Positions 62,464 to 64,000 of a DNA stretch of 64,000 nucleotides are shown in pieces. The notes beneath the pieces are model-generated. The model saw only the letters and a list, made by a program, of their open reading frames with translations, had not been told where the DNA came from and did not search any database. Source of the DNA: Amycolatopsis balhimycina FH 1894 (GTDB lineage Bacteria; Actinomycetota; Actinomycetes; Mycobacteriales; Pseudonocardiaceae); assembly GCF_000384295.1 (NCBI RefSeq), contig NZ_KB913037.1, positions 3,458,649-3,522,648 of the forward strand, in the 5' to 3' direction. The first letter of the stretch is position 1, and each line of letters opens with the position of its first letter. The translations under genes were made by a program, and so were the position numbers.

Positions 62464-64000
62464 CTACTTGTCGCCTTGCTCGCTCGCGTTGTCCTGCGAG
62501 TGGTCTCCCGGGATCACCGCTTCGGTCAGCAGCTGCGACGGCGCCGCGTGGCTGTTGCTCTTCTGCTTGCCGAGGAAGCCGATCTCGCCCTCCTTGTGGA
62601 TGCGCTCGAGCATGTGCGGGTAGTGCAGCTCGAACGCCGGCCGCTCGGAGCGGATCCGGGGCAGCTCGGTGAAGTTGTGCCGCGGCGGCGGGCAGGAGGT
62701 CGCCCACTCGAGCGAGTTGCCGTAGCCCCACGGGTCGTCCACCGTGACGATCTCGCCGTACCGGTAGCTCTTGAAGACGTTCCAGATGAACGGCAGCGTC
62801 GAGGCACCGAGGATGTACGCGCCGATCGTGGAGATCGTGTTCAGCGTGGTGAACCCGTCGCTGGACAGGTAGTCCGCGTACCGGCGCGGCATGCCCTCGG
62901 CACCCAGCCAGTGCTGGACGAGGAACGTGCCGTGGAAGCCGATGAACGTGGTCCAGAAGTGCCACTTGCCGAGCTTCTCGTCCATCATCCGGCCGGTGAT
63001 CTTCGGGAACCAGAAGTAGATGCCGGCGAAGGTGGCGAACACGATCGTGCCGTAGAGCACGTAGTGGAAGTGCGCGACGACGAAGTAGCTGTCCGACACG
63101 TGGAAGTCGATCGCCGGCGCGGCCAGCAGGATGCCGGTCAGGCCGCCGAAGAGGAACGTGACGATGAAGCCCATCGAGAAGATCATCGGCGTCTCGAAGG
63201 ACAGCTGGCCCTTCCACATCGTGCCGATCCAGTTGAAGAACTTGATGCCGGTCGGGACGGCGATCAGGAACGTCATGAAGGAGAAGAACGGCAGCAGCAC
63301 GGCGCCGGTGGCGTACATGTGGTGCGCCCACACCGCGACCGACAGCGCCGCGATGGCCAGCGTCGCCCAGACCAGGCTCTTGTAGCCGAACAGCGGCTTG
63401 CGGCTGAACACCGGGAAGATCTCCGACACGATGCCGAAGAACGGCAGCGCGACGATGTACACCTCGGGATGGCCGAAGAACCAGAACAGGTGCTGCCAGA
63501 GGATCACGCCGCCGTTTTCGGGGTCGAACACGTGCGCCCCGAGGTGCCGGTCCGCCAGCAGGCCCATCAGGGCCGCGGTCAGGATCGGGAAGGCGAGCAG
63601 GACAAGGATGCTCGTGACCAGGATGTTCCAGGTGAAGATCGGCATCCGGTACATCGTCATGCCCGGCGCGCGCAGGCAGACCACCGTGGTGATCATGTTG
63701 ACCGCGCCGAGGATGGTGCCGAGACCACCGACGATCAGGCCGGAGATCCACAGGTCCGCGCCGACGCCCGGCGAGTGGATGGCGTCCGACAGTGGGGTGT
63801 AGGCGAACCAGCCGAAGTCGGCGGCGCCACCCGGCGTCAGGAAGCCGGACATCACGATCAGGCCGCCGAAGAGGTACAGCCAGTACGAGAACGCGTTCAG
63901 CCGCGGGAAGGCGACGTCCGGCGAGCCGATCTGCAGCGGGAGCACGAAGTTCGCGAAGCCGAAGAGGATCGGGGTCGCGTACAGCAGCAGCATCACCGTG
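62464..64000 (-). CDS. ctaD: cytochrome c oxidase subunit I (5' end outside window)
   Basis: Catalytic subunit of the aa3 terminal oxidase, reducing oxygen at the heme a3-CuB centre. At least 512 residues are in the window and the frame is open to the right edge, where it reads [10 protein letters not shown]. Markers: [19 protein letters not shown] (CuB His and the cross-linked Tyr), WAHHMYATG (CuB histidine pair), and [11 protein letters not shown] (heme ligands). The C terminus is charged and soluble. Eleven or so helices are visible. Confidence 0.94.
   Translation of the reverse strand, partial: TVMLLLYATPILFGFANFVLPLQIGSPDVAFPRLNAFSYWLYLFGGLIVMSGFLTPGGAADFGWFAYTPLSDAIHSPGVGADLWISGLIVGGLGTILGAVNMITTVVCLRAPGMTMYRMPIFTWNILVTSILVLLAFPILTAALMGLLADRHLGAHVFDPENGGVILWQHLFWFFGHPEVYIVALPFFGIVSEIFPVFSRKPLFGYKSLVWATLAIAALSVAVWAHHMYATGAVLLPFFSFMTFLIAVPTGIKFFNWIGTMWKGQLSFETPMIFSMGFIVTFLFGGLTGILLAAPAIDFHVSDSYFVVAHFHYVLYGTIVFATFAGIYFWFPKITGRMMDEKLGKWHFWTTFIGFHGTFLVQHWLGAEGMPRRYADYLSSDGFTTLNTISTIGAYILGASTLPFIWNVFKSYRYGEIVTVDDPWGYGNSLEWATSCPPPRHNFTELPRIRSERPAFELHYPHMLERIHKEGEIGFLGKQKSNSHAAPSQLLTEAVIPGDHSQDNASEQGDK

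Overview
The window is high-GC actinobacterial chromosome, most likely from Amycolatopsis or a close relative in the Pseudonocardiaceae. The grounds are strong G/C bias at third codon positions, many GTG and TTG starts, many apparently leaderless promoters (TAnnnT 6-7 nt before the start codon), a complete Streptomyces-type conservon, and a block at 43.9-59.5 kb that keeps the gene order of the Mycobacterium tuberculosis dinG-pncB-clpS-mec-cysO-cysM-rhomboid-murI-rph-rdgB region. Genus assignment is inference; no rRNA or marker tree was available.

Layout. 0-11.9 kb: secreted or envelope hydrolases (a TAP-like alpha/beta hydrolase cut by the window edge, an SGNH hydrolase, a lytic transglycosylase), two proteins sharing a VTV-x-x-L motif, a TetR regulator, a second YidC-type insertase with a DUF6412-like partner, a metallophosphoesterase, an alpha/beta hydrolase, a HAD phosphatase, a Nudix hydrolase and a DoxX protein. 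11.9-16.1 kb: the overlapping cvnA-B-C-D conservon operon, read leftwards from a good consensus promoter. 16.4-24.4 kb: a TenA-like protein, an acyl-CoA synthetase, an SDR, an MFS exporter and a membrane diguanylate cyclase. Between the last two lie three tandem micro-ORFs with an exact 70-bp period, each with a Shine-Dalgarno sequence and each encoding Met-x-Asn-Arg-Asp-Leu-stop. This is the least expected structure in the window.

24.5-31.1 kb: a membrane-bound phospholipase A2 fused to a polytopic domain, a LytR-CpsA-Psr protein, XRE and TetR regulators, two small proteins, and a tRNA with a leucine (UAG) anticodon on a short-armed class I body. 31.1-35.0 kb: a small accessory island beside that tRNA. 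It holds a winged-helix protein coupled to a resolvase-like protein lacking the catalytic serine, an XRE-TPR regulator split by an in-frame TGA, a YdcF-family protein, a frameshifted WbqC-like gene, a 16-bp inverted repeat and an AT-richer flank. 35.0-43.5 kb: an amidase-MerR operon behind a textbook 19-bp-spacer MerR promoter, then further regulator and enzyme pairs, small membrane and lipoprotein genes, and bcp.

43.9-64 kb: conserved housekeeping genes. These are rdgB-rph, an MBL phosphodiesterase, rhomboid-murI, arylamine N-acetyltransferase, an Asp/Glu racemase, the mec-cysO-cysM cysteine pathway, clpS-DUF2017-P1 peptidase, NAD salvage (pncB, pncA) with a KDPG-type aldolase, bioY, dinG, an OsmC protein, a serB-Pth2 operon, and the 3' part of ctaD running off the right edge. 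Several gene ends are closed by long hairpins that share a word family and look like a dispersed intergenic repeat used as a terminator.
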